DNA from: Parvularculaceae bacterium
GTDB lineage: Bacteria > Pseudomonadota > Alphaproteobacteria > Caulobacterales > Parvularculaceae
Reading direction: 5' to 3'
Assembly (NCBI GenBank): GCA_021776465.1
Contig: JAJFFU010000079.1
Coordinates: forward strand, 1-36,493
DNA: 36,493 nucleotides
Both the position numbers and the translations under genes were made by a program. Below, piece by piece: positions 16,065 through 24,915 of the stretch (position 1 is the first letter of the stretch; each line of letters begins with the position of its first letter). Under the pieces are notes generated by a model. That model was not told the DNA's origin. It was given only the letters and a program-made list of their open reading frames with translations, and did not search any database.

Positions 16065-17237
16065 TTGACCGTGCGTATTGGCAATTCCCTTATCAGTCTT
16101 TTGATGTTGATTGGCTTTGGCGGGATAGCCTCAGCTCAGCCAATCGAAACGCCCGGCGAATATGCCGTTTTAATGGACTATCGCACAGGCGAGATCCTTT
16201 ACGAGAAGAACGCCCGAATGCCGACGGCGCCGGCATCGATGTCAAAACTGATGACGGCCGCGATTGTTTTCGAACGCCTGAAAGACGGTTCAGTACAACT
16301 CTCCGACACGTTCGACGTCTCCGAGAAAGCCTGGCGCATGGGCGGATCGAAAATGTGGGTGCGCGTCGACACGGAAATCTCGGTCGAGAATTTGCTGCGC
16401 GGCATTATCGTGCAATCGGGCAATGATGCCTGCATCGTCGTCGCGGAGAATATCGCTGGCTCAGAAGACGCATTCGCTGACCTCATGAACAAGAAAGCGC
16501 GCGAATGGGGCCTGACCGATTCAACGTTTGCGAATGCGACGGGCTGGCCAGACGAAAATCAGAAAATGTCGATGCTCGATCTTGCCGTTTTGACCCGCAA
16601 GATCATCCGCGATTTTCCAGAATATTATGGTTTGTTTTCCGAACGCGAATTTACCTGGGAAAAAATCCCCCAAGGAAACCGCAATCCACTGCTCGATGCC
16701 TTTGACGGCGCTGACGGACTTAAGACCGGCCACACAGAAGAATCTGGATACGGACTTGTTGGCTCGGCCGTGAAAGACGGCGAGCGGCGCATCGTTGTCG
16801 TCAACGGCCTTGGGAGCACACGGGAGCGTTCCAACGAAGCCGCGCGCCTGATGCGGATATCATTTAACGACTTCACCCGAAAAACGTTCTTTGAACCAGG
16901 CGACATTGTCGGCGATGCACTCGTCTTCAAAGGCAAGGACAAAACAGCGCCATTGATCGTTGGCGATCCGATTTCCGCGATTGTTCATCGGTCTTTGATC
17001 GATAAATCCCGCGCGACGGTCGTTTATGACGGGCCCGTGGCGGCGCCGATCAAGGAAAACCAACAGATCGGGTATTTACGCGTAGAAATTGAAGGCGGCG
17101 AGGCGAAAGATTACCCGCTATATGCCGGCGTCGAGGTCAAGGAGATGGGCGTCTTCGGCAAGATCGGGCTGGCGGCGAAAATGCTTCTCGCCAAGCCGGA
17201 GGCAGCGCCGGAAGAGTCTGCGTCTCTTGCGCAATAA
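16065..17237 (+). CDS. dacC: D-alanyl-D-alanine carboxypeptidase (PBP5/6 family)
   Basis: 390 residues, the usual length for this peptidase S11 family. It removes the terminal D-Ala from peptidoglycan stem pentapeptides. Signal peptide to A24 (IASA|Q). Catalytic motifs are intact: S58-M-S-K61, S118-G-N120 and K220-T-G. The C-terminal beta domain (about 285-370) is present, ending in an amphipathic segment (FGKIGLAAKMLLAK) that would hold it at the inner membrane. Start is TTG at 16065, because AGGAG lies five bases upstream; GTG at 16071 is the alternative but its spacing is 11. A terminator hairpin separates it from rlpA; tmk follows after 17 bases. The choice of dacC over dacA as symbol is by convention. 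Confidence 0.93.
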   Translation: MTVRIGNSLISLLMLIGFGGIASAQPIETPGEYAVLMDYRTGEILYEKNARMPTAPASMSKLMTAAIVFERLKDGSVQLSDTFDVSEKAWRMGGSKMWVRVDTEISVENLLRGIIVQSGNDACIVVAENIAGSEDAFADLMNKKAREWGLTDSTFANATGWPDENQKMSMLDLAVLTRKIIRDFPEYYGLFSEREFTWEKIPQGNRNPLLDAFDGADGLKTGHTEESGYGLVGSAVKDGERRIVVVNGLGSTRERSNEAARLMRISFNDFTRKTFFEPGDIVGDALVFKGKDKTAPLIVGDPISAIVHRSLIDKSRATVVYDGPVAAPIKENQQIGYLRVEIEGGEAKDYPLYAGVEVKEMGVFGKIGLAAKMLLAKPEAAPEESASLAQ

Positions 17238-17254
17238 ACTGACAGTAAACGACG

Positions 17255-17899
17255 ATGACCAATAACAGCCAAGGCGTCTTCATCAGTTTTGAAGGCGGAG
17301 ACGGCGCCGGAAAATCTACGCAAATCCAACATCTGGCCCGGCGATTGACGGGCGCGGGACACGAAGTTGTAACGACAAGAGAGCCGGGCGGTTCTCCGGG
17401 CGCAGAAGAAATTCGCAAACTGCTCGTAGAAGGCGACAAGGACCGCTGGTCACCGATGACCGAAGCGCTGTTGATGATTGCAGCGCGGCGCGATCATCTT
17501 GAGCGTATTATACTACCGGGGCTATCGCGCGGTGCTATTGTTATCACTGATCGGTTCGCAGATTCGACAATGGCGTACCAGGGCATCGCCGGCGCGCTTG
17601 GCCGAGATGCCGCCGCCTCGCTTCATTCGATTGTCGTCGGCGACAATGATCCGGATTTAACGATCATTCTAGATGTCCCTATTGAAAAAGGGCTCGCACG
17701 TGCAGGTGGAAGGGACGGCGTAGAAACACGGTTTGAATCGAAAGGCGCGCAATTCCAGACACGGGTTCGCAAGGCCTTCCTTGAGATTGCGCAGAACAAC
17801 CCGGCGCGATGCCGCGTCGTCGATGCGACCGGCGATATAGAACAAACCGCGGAAGCTGTCTGGGGTGTCATCGTCGATCGGTTGCCGAAGCTCGCTTGA
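17255..17899 (+). CDS. tmk: Thymidylate kinase
   Basis: 214 residues. It phosphorylates dTMP to dTDP in dTTP synthesis. The P-loop is GGDGAGKST (14-22), then TREPGGSPGAEEIR, the DRF motif in ITDRFADSTMAYQG, and a LID region with RAGGRDGVETRFE. Length is normal. It follows dacC by 17 bases and precedes holB, the order seen in many alphaproteobacteria. Confidence 0.96.
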   Translation: MTNNSQGVFISFEGGDGAGKSTQIQHLARRLTGAGHEVVTTREPGGSPGAEEIRKLLVEGDKDRWSPMTEALLMIAARRDHLERIILPGLSRGAIVITDRFADSTMAYQGIAGALGRDAAASLHSIVVGDNDPDLTIILDVPIEKGLARAGGRDGVETRFESKGAQFQTRVRKAFLEIAQNNPARCRVVDATGDIEQTAEAVWGVIVDRLPKLA

Positions 17900-17905
17900 A
17901 AATTG

Positions 17906-17928
17906 GCTATGGGCCTTTTGCCGATAGC
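17906..17928 (+). other. Hairpin between tmk and holB
   Basis: GCTAT-G-GGC and GCC-G-ATAGC form a 9-position stem with one G-G mismatch and a CTTTT loop. No T-tract follows; it may be an mRNA processing or pausing structure. Confidence 0.25.
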
Positions 17929-17940
17929 GCTGATTAAGCT

Positions 17941-18972
17941 ATGACTGGCGCGATGAGTGACTTACCAACACCTCAGCTACGCGCGCGGCAGATCGGCCGG
18001 GCCGTTCTCGAATCCTCGCTGCGCCAGACAATTGCCGCAGGCGCATTTTCTCATGGATGGATTATTGCGGGCGGCGTCGGCGCAGGGAAGGCGACCCTGG
18101 CCTATCGCATTGCCCGCGCCGTTCTCGACCCAAAGGCGCTGCTCAACGACGACAGCTTCGATATTGATGAGGAAAGTCAGACATTCCGACTGATCGCACA
18201 GGGCGCGCATCCCGACGTTTTTGTCGCTGAGCGCCTGTGGATCGAGAAAACATCCAAATATCAATCTGAAATCACGGTGGAAACTATTCGCCGTCTCACC
18301 CAGTTTATGAACCATACCCCGGCTTTTGGCGGCGCGCGGGTCGCCATCATCGATACCGCCGATGACTTGAACCGTAATGCGGCTAATGCACTCCTGAAAG
18401 TATTGGAGGAGCCACCGGCCAACACGCTCTTGTTGCTCCTCAGCGCAGCGCCAAGGCGGCTCCTCGCGACGATCCGCTCTCGTTGCCGGTCGATGGAATT
18501 ACGCCCCGTTGATCGAGACGCGATTTGCGCACTGCTCGAAAAGGAGGGCCTGGCGACAGACGCCGACGCTGAACGCATTGCTGACCACGCAGACGGCCGT
18601 CCGGGTTACGCGCTACGCCTTGCCGCGGACGGCGGTGCGACAGCGTTATCGCTGGCCCAAGCATTTGTTAGCGCTGGACGCAAAGGGGGCGACTTCAGCG
18701 CGATCGCCTCGAAATTCTCCGCACGCACCAGCGCCGAGGAATGGGAATTTTTCATCAGCGCCGTCACTAATGCGCTTAGTGATGCGGCGCGGGCCGCCGG
18801 TCGCGGTGCATCGCTTGACGGTCCGCTGGCCGGCGTAACACCTCCCGCTTTACTCGACGCATGGGAACAGCTCTCTGCGCTCGCCGCACGCGGTGATGCA
18901 CTCAATCTCGATCGGTCGCAAATCGTCTCGGCCATGGGTCACGATCTGAAACAAATCCTCGGAGCGGCCTGA
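17941..18972 (+). CDS. holB: DNA polymerase III delta prime subunit
   Basis: 343 residues. A clamp-loader subunit of the AAA+ fold. The Walker A-like loop GGVGAGKAT (44-52) is followed by NRNAANALLKVLEEPP (sensor 1 region) and the SRC motif in TIRSRCRSMELRP, which is diagnostic of delta prime and gamma/tau. Unlike gamma/tau there is no cysteine zinc cluster and no long C-terminal part. ATG at 17953 is an alternative start; neither has a good ribosome site. tatD begins three bases after the stop, so the two are coupled. In many alphaproteobacteria metG lies between holB and tatD; it is absent here. Confidence 0.93.
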   Translation: MTGAMSDLPTPQLRARQIGRAVLESSLRQTIAAGAFSHGWIIAGGVGAGKATLAYRIARAVLDPKALLNDDSFDIDEESQTFRLIAQGAHPDVFVAERLWIEKTSKYQSEITVETIRRLTQFMNHTPAFGGARVAIIDTADDLNRNAANALLKVLEEPPANTLLLLLSAAPRRLLATIRSRCRSMELRPVDRDAICALLEKEGLATDADAERIADHADGRPGYALRLAADGGATALSLAQAFVSAGRKGGDFSAIASKFSARTSAEEWEFFISAVTNALSDAARAAGRGASLDGPLAGVTPPALLDAWEQLSALAARGDALNLDRSQIVSAMGHDLKQILGAA

Positions 18973-18975
18973 CCC

Positions 18976-19761
18976 ATGCTCGTTGACAGCCACGTCAATC
19001 TGCATAGCGAGCAGTATGCTGATGATTGCAGCGCCGTCATCGCGGCCGCGCGCGCCGCTGGCGTTACATATATGCTGACCATTTCCGACAAGTTGACTTC
19101 GACTGACGCGATCAAGAAATTTTCCGATGCCCACGACTTTATCTGGCGCAGCATCGGCGTTCATCCGCATTTCGCGTCGGACTATACAGACCTCAGCGCG
19201 CAAAAGCTTATCGATTTGGCGGTTGACGAAAATGTCATCGGCATTGGCGAATGCGGGCTCGATTTTCATTACGAATATTCAGACCGCGCCGCGCAACGGC
19301 CTGTATTCTTGGCCCATATCCTAGCTGCGCAGGCGACAGGTCTGCCGCTTATTATTCACACGCGCGAGGCCGATGACGAAACACGCGAGACATTAACGCG
19401 CGCGTATGGGGAGGGGGCGTTTACGCCCCTCCTGCATTGCTACACTGGCGGCAAAGAGCTCGCGGAGGCGGCAATAGAAATTGGCGGGTACATTTCTTTT
19501 TCGGGAATTATCACATTCAAAAATGCGGTGGATATCCGCACCATCGCGGAAGCCACGCCGCTTGACCGGATCATCATTGAAACGGACTGTCCTTATCTTG
19601 CTCCGGTTCCAATGCGCGGGCGGCGTAATGAGCCAGCGTATCTTGTTCACGTCGCTGAAAAGCTCGCGGAAATAAAAGGCGTTTCAATTGACGAAATAGC
19701 GCAAGCCACAACCGATAATTTCTTTCGTTTATTCTCTCGCGCCAAACGGTCCACAAAATGA
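18976..19761 (+). CDS. TatD-family metal-dependent hydrolase/DNase
   Basis: 261 residues, a TIM-barrel metallohydrolase of the TatD/YcfH group, members of which have 3'-5' exonuclease or other deoxyribonuclease activity. Visible metal-site motifs: DSHVNLHS at the N-terminus, GVHPHF, GIGECGLDFHY with the bridging Glu, IIHTRE, LHCYTG and IETDCPYLAP. The first motif is HxN rather than the HxH of YcfH-like proteins; E. coli TatD itself also has a VNL sequence here, so this need not mean inactivity. It overlaps the next gene by four bases (ATGA). Confidence 0.9.
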   Translation: MLVDSHVNLHSEQYADDCSAVIAAARAAGVTYMLTISDKLTSTDAIKKFSDAHDFIWRSIGVHPHFASDYTDLSAQKLIDLAVDENVIGIGECGLDFHYEYSDRAAQRPVFLAHILAAQATGLPLIIHTREADDETRETLTRAYGEGAFTPLLHCYTGGKELAEAAIEIGGYISFSGIITFKNAVDIRTIAEATPLDRIIIETDCPYLAPVPMRGRRNEPAYLVHVAEKLAEIKGVSIDEIAQATTDNFFRLFSRAKRSTK

Positions 19762-20600
19762 TAAATGATATTCGTGTGGTGATATTGGGATGCGGGTCCT
19801 CCGGCGGTGTTCCACGTTTTGGCGGCGCCGACGGGACGGGCGCGTGGGGCGATTGCGATCCGACTGAACCAAAAAACCGGCGCACGCGCTGTTCTATTCT
19901 CGCCCAGCGCGCGCATCCAAAACATGGCTTCGCTTACGGCAAAACAACCAACGTGCTGGTCGATACGTCGCCGGATATGCGCGCGCAGCTTCTCGCAGCA
20001 AAATGCGGGCATCTCGACGCCGTTCTCTTTACGCACGATCATGCGGACCAATGTCACGGCATAGACGATCTGCGGATGATCGCCATCGCCATGCGCAAAC
20101 GCGTTCCAACTTATATAGACGAAGCAACGAGTGGCATTTTGTTGAAGCGTTTCGATTATTGTTTCGAGCAGGCGCCGGGCTCGCTTTATCCGGCGATCTT
20201 AGAAAAGCGCAACATGCCCGATTGCGGCGCGACGTTCGAACTAAAAGGAGCAGGGGCAACTATGCCCGCCGTCGCGTTTTTGCAGGACCACGGCAATGTT
20301 GATTCTCTGGGGTTTCGCTTCGGTCCGTTTGCGTATTCAAGCGACGTCGTCGGATTATCCGACGAAAGTTTTAATATTCTCGCCGGCGTCGATACCTGGG
20401 TCGTCGATGCGCTTCAGATTAAACCGCACAAAACCCATGCGCATCTAGACCTGACGCTGGAGTGGATTGCCCGCGTTAAACCGCGCCGCGCGATCCTCAC
20501 TAATCTGCATGTGCATATGGACTATCAAACGCTGAAAAATACGCTGCCCGACGGTGTTGAGCCAGCTTTTGACGGTATGGTTCTAACCGCAGACGACTGA
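19758..20600 (+). CDS. MBL-fold metallohydrolase (PhnP-like)
   Basis: 280 residues. It begins LGCGSSGGVPRFGG, typical of the PhnP/RNase Z-like branch of the metallo-beta-lactamase fold, and has NPKNRR-like PKNRRTR. The metal motif is THDHADQ (H93, H95, D97), with Gln98 where HxHxDH proteins have histidine; a further His is at 100. Other likely ligands are the His in LQDHGN, the Asp in YSSDVVGLS and the His in NLHVHMDY. The substrate is unknown; PhnP acts on cyclic phosphates. Last gene of the rlpA operon, coupled to tatD by the ATGA overlap, and facing the integrase gene with 20 bases between stops. Confidence 0.87.
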   Translation: MINDIRVVILGCGSSGGVPRFGGADGTGAWGDCDPTEPKNRRTRCSILAQRAHPKHGFAYGKTTNVLVDTSPDMRAQLLAAKCGHLDAVLFTHDHADQCHGIDDLRMIAIAMRKRVPTYIDEATSGILLKRFDYCFEQAPGSLYPAILEKRNMPDCGATFELKGAGATMPAVAFLQDHGNVDSLGFRFGPFAYSSDVVGLSDESFNILAGVDTWVVDALQIKPHKTHAHLDLTLEWIARVKPRRAILTNLHVHMDYQTLKNTLPDGVEPAFDGMVLTADD

Positions 20601-20620
20601 CACGCTGGCGATGGCCATCG

Positions 20621-21922
20621 TTACAAGTCACGCAATGGTTTCTTGCGCGCGGAGGCATGGCGTTCGCGGCGGTCGCTCTCAATATATCGGTCGGTTGTCG
20701 CCATCGACGCGTGCCCGGCGTCGTCGCGCACATGTTCGCGCGGCCGTGTTTTTACATCTTCAGAAATGCCGGTGTGCCGCAGCCAGTGCACAGTCGCGGC
20801 GCGCAATTCCATAGCGTCATCACCAAGGCCGTCGGTTTTCATTCGGTCAAAAGCGGCGTCGAAACAATCCTGCACAATGCGCCGGATTTGGCGCGTAGAC
20901 GTCACAGGCCCGACACCGCGCGCCTTTGCGATCAGCGGCGTGTGTTCATTGATGGCTGGCAACGGCGACAGTCCCAATGCACCGCGATAGCGTTTCAGCG
21001 CACCGAGCATTGCGTCGGAAACAGTAACCGTCCGGTCCTTGTTGCCTTTGCCCGTTACGTGAAACCACCAATTACTATCCTGATCCTTTCGGAAATCGCC
21101 CATGACAGGCGCGGAGCGCTCATCGGCAACCAATTCGGAAATCCGCAGATAGAGCGCGAACAGGCAGTTCATGATGAAAAGCGTTCGTTCATGTGTAGAC
21201 GGATTATCGTCGGCGCGAATTTCGACAGTTTCAATGACGTAGTCCCATTGCAGATTGGAAATTCGCCGGACAATTGCCGCATTCTGATCGCGCTTGATGA
21301 ATTTGCTCTTTTGACGAATAAGCGCGACCGGATTAGCGCTGATGATGTTTTCTTCCGTCAAATAGTCGTAAAACGACGACAACGCCGTGAATGTCGCCCG
21401 GACCGCCGATTGACTTGGGCGATAGGTCTTGGCGTCAGGTTTGCGTCCATTTTTGAGTTCTGTTTTGGAAAGGCTCGCAACGAATGGCCGCCATTTTGGA
21501 TTGGGTTTTCGTTCGCCTTTATCGACGACGAACCGCGGCGCATGCGCATCGCCAATCCAGGCGGCTGGCGGGCTCAGTGAAAACCGAATGAACGTCTCGA
21601 TGTCTTCACGAGACAGCCCATGGGCCGCGCGTTTTTCAATCCGCCATGTCCATTGCAATAGCCGTTCAAGTTCGCGTCGATACGCATTAAACGTCGCGGT
21701 TGAGCCATTATAGCCGTAGAGGAATTTCAGCGCGTGCTCATAGTCGATTTCAGCGCCGGTCGGCGCGGCTTTATCGAAGACTTCCGCGACATTAAAGACC
21801 TTTTGTCGATGCGGATTATCCATGCCCTTGAGCGTGTCGAGGAATGGCGCAGGCGCTGTTTTCAAAGCTGATGAATTCATTTGTGCAGTGATACCAAACG
21901 GGCTGATTCTCGGCGTTTCTGC
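20621..21922 (-). CDS. Tyrosine recombinase/integrase
   Basis: 433 residues from the ATG at 21922; the frame is open to 22003 and ATG 21880 is another choice, none with a clear ribosome site. An N-terminal SAM-like core-binding domain carries an insertion (about 115-165 with NPKWRPFV). The catalytic domain is complete: R in LYLRISELVAD, K in TGKGNKDR, HWLRHTG, GHASMATTDRY with the tyrosine nucleophile (R260, H379, R382, H404 and Y413 in this numbering). It is not XerC or XerD by length. No excisionase, transposon genes or target duplication are visible nearby, and it does not sit at a tRNA. It may be the remnant of an element or a domesticated recombinase. Confidence 0.85.
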   Translation of the reverse strand, partial: AETPRISPFGITAQMNSSALKTAPAPFLDTLKGMDNPHRQKVFNVAEVFDKAAPTGAEIDYEHALKFLYGYNGSTATFNAYRRELERLLQWTWRIEKRAAHGLSREDIETFIRFSLSPPAAWIGDAHAPRFVVDKGERKPNPKWRPFVASLSKTELKNGRKPDAKTYRPSQSAVRATFTALSSFYDYLTEENIISANPVALIRQKSKFIKRDQNAAIVRRISNLQWDYVIETVEIRADDNPSTHERTLFIMNCLFALYLRISELVADERSAPVMGDFRKDQDSNWWFHVTGKGNKDRTVTVSDAMLGALKRYRGALGLSPLPAINEHTPLIAKARGVGPVTSTRQIRRIVQDCFDAAFDRMKTDGLGDDAMELRAATVHWLRHTGISEDVKTRPREHVRDDAGHASMATTDRYIESDRRERHASARKKPLRDL

Positions 21923-21948
21923 CATGGTTCGCGCGATATCACAAAGAT

Positions 21949-21970
21949 TCCGATATTGATAAATATCGGA
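21949..21970. promoter_or_regulatory. Dyad upstream of the integrase
   Basis: TCCGATATT and AATATCGGA are perfect 9-base arms around GATA. It lies 27 bases upstream of the ATG at 21922, where an operator is expected, which favours that or a later start. Confidence 0.5.
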
Positions 21971-22069
21971 CATAGTAGCGGTGAGTATGGCCGTCATCAT
22001 CATGCCCCGCCAATGTCGCGCGTAAAATCTCTACATAGCTGCCTAACGCCATTTGTTTTGCTCGTTTCG

Positions 22070-22083
22070 TTCGGCAGACCGAA
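22070..22083. promoter_or_regulatory. Short dyad and repeat in the S9 peptidase promoter region
   Basis: TTCGG-CAGA-CCGAA is a perfect 5-base inverted repeat; the word GTTCGGC at 22069 recurs at 22097, 28 bases on. Possible operator, weak evidence. Confidence 0.25.
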
Positions 22084-22174
22084 TCTCTTGCGAAGCGTTC
22101 GGCTGTCTGTGAAAACACTCTCCAAACGATGCGCTAAATTGCACCTATTCGTGTTTGTTCCTTGGGAGATATTC

Positions 22175-24202
22175 ATGTTGAGAACCACCTTTATTCTGGC
22201 GGCGTCATTCGCCATTGCGTCAAGCGCCGCAGTTGCGCGGTCGCTTGAAAACACCGACATATTTCAACTTGAGCACGCGTCCGATCCGCAGGTTTCGCCG
22301 GACGGTTCAACGGTCGCTTATGTGCGCCGGTCAAATGACATCATGATTGACCGCGCGCGCGGTTCGGTCTGGACCGTATCCGTCGGCGCCGGCGGACACC
22401 GGCCGGTTCTTTCCGGCCCTGACAGTTATTCAAGCCCGCGTTGGTCGCCCTCAGGCGATCGGCTTGCCTATGTCACAGGCGCCGAAACAAAGACGCCGCA
22501 GCTTTATGTACGCTGGACTGACACTGGTCAGACCGCATTGTTGACCAATCTTACGGAAGCGCCGCAAAATGTCGCCTGGGCGCCTGACGGGAATTCGCTG
22601 GCGTTTTCCTTGTTCGTCGAGAAGAAATCCGAACCGCTAGCCAGTGCGCCAGTAAAGCCGGAAGGCGCAGAATGGGCAGCCCCGGTAAAGGTTATAGACG
22701 ACGTTTTATATCGCGCTGACGGCGCCGGTTTTCTGCGCTCGGGATCAACCCATATATTTGTGCTGCCTGCTGATGGCGGCACACCCCGACAGCTGACCGA
22801 CGGTGCTTATAATCACGGCGGACCGCTCAGCTGGGCGACCGATGGGTCGGCGATTTTCTTTTCCAGCAATCGCAATGACGATTTCGAGCGTGATCCGGTT
22901 GAGAGCGATATCTGGCGGGTTTCCGTCAATGACGGCGCACTCGTTAAGCTGACCGATCGCGACGGACCCGATTTCGCGCCCGCGATTTCACCTGACGGAA
23001 GCAAGATCGCCTATCTCGGCAATACCGATGATCTGAAAGGATATCAGACAACACGCGTCACAATCATGAATTCAGATGGCAGCCAGAAGCGCGAATTGAC
23101 CGGGAATTTTGATCGATCGATCGACGCCCTCGCCTGGGATTCAGATAACTCGATGATAATTCAGTATGATGATCGAGGGCGCTCGTATCTGGCGCGCCTG
23201 ACGATTGATGGCGCCCGCGACGCGCTGGTCCGCGATGTCTCTGGAACGTCACTGGGGCGTCCCTACACTAGCGGCGGTTTTTCGACCAACGCGTCCGGCG
23301 TGATCGCTTATACATCTGGCCGCGCGGAGCGACCTGCTGATATCGCCGTGAAGGCCGGCGACAGCGCTGCGACGCGGCGCACACGCCTCAATGATGACCT
23401 TTTTGCTGATGTCGAGCTCGGCGCCGTTGAGCGTATGACTTGGCAGTCATCTGCGGGCGGGCGCGAAATTGAAGGCTGGTTGGTGACGCCTCCAGACTTC
23501 GACGCGACGAAGAAATACCCGTTAATTCTCGAAATTCACGGCGGGCCGTTCGCCGCTTATGGGCCGCATTTTTCAGCGGAAATCCAACTTTATGCGGCGG
23601 CCGGCTATGTCGTGCTTTACACAAATCCGCGCGGCTCAACGAGTTACGGCGACGAGTTCGCAAACCTCATTCACCACAAATATCCGGGTGAGGACTATGA
23701 CGATCTCATGTCCGGCGTTGACGCAGCAATCGCCCGCGGTTTCATCGATGCCGACGAACTCTTCGTCACCGGCGGTTCCGGCGGCGGCGTTCTGTCTGCA
23801 TGGATCGTTGGCAAGACGGATCGGTTCAAAGCCGCCGTCGTCGCCAAACCGGTTATTAACTGGACAAGCTTCGTTTTAACGTCCGACTTCTATCCGTTCT
23901 TCGGCAAATACTGGTTCGAAAAACAACCTTGGGAAGACCAGGACGCCTATTGGGCGCGCTCGCCGCTATCTCTTGTCGGCAATGTTTCAACGCCAACGAT
24001 GTTGCTCACAGGCGAGTCCGATCACCGAACGCCGATATCGGAGACGGAGCAATATTACCAGGCGCTGCAATTGCGGGACATTGATACTGCGATGGTCCGC
24101 ATCCCGGATGCGCCGCACGGTATCGCTGGTCGGCCGTCAAACCTGATCGCTAAGGTCGATCACATCCTGGCTTGGTTTGAGCGCTATCGGACCCAGGACT
24201 GA
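22175..24202 (+). CDS. Exported S9-family peptidase (prolyl oligopeptidase/acylaminoacyl-peptidase type)
   Basis: 675 residues from the ATG at 22175, chosen because GGGAG lies six bases upstream and a signal peptide begins there (MLRTTFILAASFAIASSAAVA). About 25-390 is a beta-propeller of PD40/WD40-like blades (SPDGSTVAYVRR, WSPSGDRLAYV, ISPDGSKIAYLGN). The C-terminal alpha/beta hydrolase has the triad S535 in GGSGGG, D616 in GESDHRTP and H648 in DAPHG, with the oxyanion motif HGGPFAAYG. It should cleave peptides in the periplasm or outside the cell. Divergent from the integrase; its stop lies in a hairpin shared with lolD. Confidence 0.92.
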   Translation: MLRTTFILAASFAIASSAAVARSLENTDIFQLEHASDPQVSPDGSTVAYVRRSNDIMIDRARGSVWTVSVGAGGHRPVLSGPDSYSSPRWSPSGDRLAYVTGAETKTPQLYVRWTDTGQTALLTNLTEAPQNVAWAPDGNSLAFSLFVEKKSEPLASAPVKPEGAEWAAPVKVIDDVLYRADGAGFLRSGSTHIFVLPADGGTPRQLTDGAYNHGGPLSWATDGSAIFFSSNRNDDFERDPVESDIWRVSVNDGALVKLTDRDGPDFAPAISPDGSKIAYLGNTDDLKGYQTTRVTIMNSDGSQKRELTGNFDRSIDALAWDSDNSMIIQYDDRGRSYLARLTIDGARDALVRDVSGTSLGRPYTSGGFSTNASGVIAYTSGRAERPADIAVKAGDSAATRRTRLNDDLFADVELGAVERMTWQSSAGGREIEGWLVTPPDFDATKKYPLILEIHGGPFAAYGPHFSAEIQLYAAAGYVVLYTNPRGSTSYGDEFANLIHHKYPGEDYDDLMSGVDAAIARGFIDADELFVTGGSGGGVLSAWIVGKTDRFKAAVVAKPVINWTSFVLTSDFYPFFGKYWFEKQPWEDQDAYWARSPLSLVGNVSTPTMLLTGESDHRTPISETEQYYQALQLRDIDTAMVRIPDAPHGIAGRPSNLIAKVDHILAWFERYRTQD

Positions 24203-24220
24203 CGCAACAACAAGCGTCAG
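24199..24220. terminator. Possible bidirectional terminator containing both stop codons
   Basis: CTGACGC and GCGTCAG form a 7-bp stem around AACAACAA between the convergent S9 peptidase and lolD genes; both stop codons lie in the stem. No T-tract on either side. Confidence 0.45.
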
Positions 24221-24915
24221 ACTGAGGCCGGTTCGCGGGTGACTTCCACGAGCCCGCGGTCTTCAATTCTGATGATGCGGTCCATGCGGTTTGCAAGGCG
24301 TTGATCATGAGTAGCGATCAACGCCGCAAGCCCCTCCTCGCGCACAATTTCCAGCAGCGCATCGAAGACGACATCGGATGTTTTTGGATCGAGATTGCCG
24401 GTCGGTTCGTCCGCCAACAATAGATCCGGCTTGTTGACGAGCGCCCGCGCGATCGCGGTGCGTTGTTGTTCACCGCCGGAAAGCTGGCCTGGTTGGTGGG
24501 TCAACCGTTCACCGAGCCCTAACGCCGTCAGGAATGCGGCGGCCTGTTTGTCTGCTTGATCTTTTTTCTCACCGGCAATTAATCGTGGCAGCGCGACATT
24601 ATCGACAGCCGTGAATTCCGGCAGCAGATGGTGAAACTGATAGACAAATCCCAGTGCATTGCGCCGAATACCGGTCCGCTCCGCATCAGAAAGCTTCGAT
24701 GTCGCAACACCGCCAACATATACCTCTCCCGCGCTCGGCGCTTCGAGAAGACCCGCAATGTGCAACAGCGAAGACTTGCCCGAACCCGATGGACCGAGCA
24801 ACGCCGCCGTCTGGCCGCGCTTCAATGTGAAGTCGACATCTTCAATGACGATAAGATCGCGATAACGACGCGCGATCCCCTCAAAGCGCAGGGCTTCGTC
24901 TCCTTCAGCCTTCAT
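24217..24915 (-). CDS. lolD: Lipoprotein-releasing ABC transporter ATPase LolD
   Basis: 232 residues from the ATG at 24915. The open frame extends to 24975, but that would run 60 bases further into the upstream gene. ATPase of LolCDE, which extracts outer-membrane lipoproteins from the inner membrane and hands them to LolA. Walker [10 protein letters not shown] (41-49), Q-loop [11 protein letters not shown] typical of the LolD/MacB group, signature LSGGEQQR, Walker [13 protein letters not shown] and the H-loop ATHD are all present. Its start overlaps the end of the SnoaL-like gene by 11 bases, so translation is coupled to that gene rather than to lolC directly. Confidence 0.93.
   Translation of the reverse strand: MKAEGDEALRFEGIARRYRDLIVIEDVDFTLKRGQTAALLGPSGSGKSSLLHIAGLLEAPSAGEVYVGGVATSKLSDAERTGIRRNALGFVYQFHHLLPEFTAVDNVALPRLIAGEKKDQADKQAAAFLTALGLGERLTHQPGQLSGGEQQRTAIARALVNKPDLLLADEPTGNLDPKTSDVVFDALLEIVREEGLAALIATHDQRLANRMDRIIRIEDRGLVEVTREPASV

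Noticed and set aside
20657-21580. A 307-residue plus-strand frame opposite the integrase
   Set aside because: It is a shadow of the recombinase, whose catalytic residues are intact.
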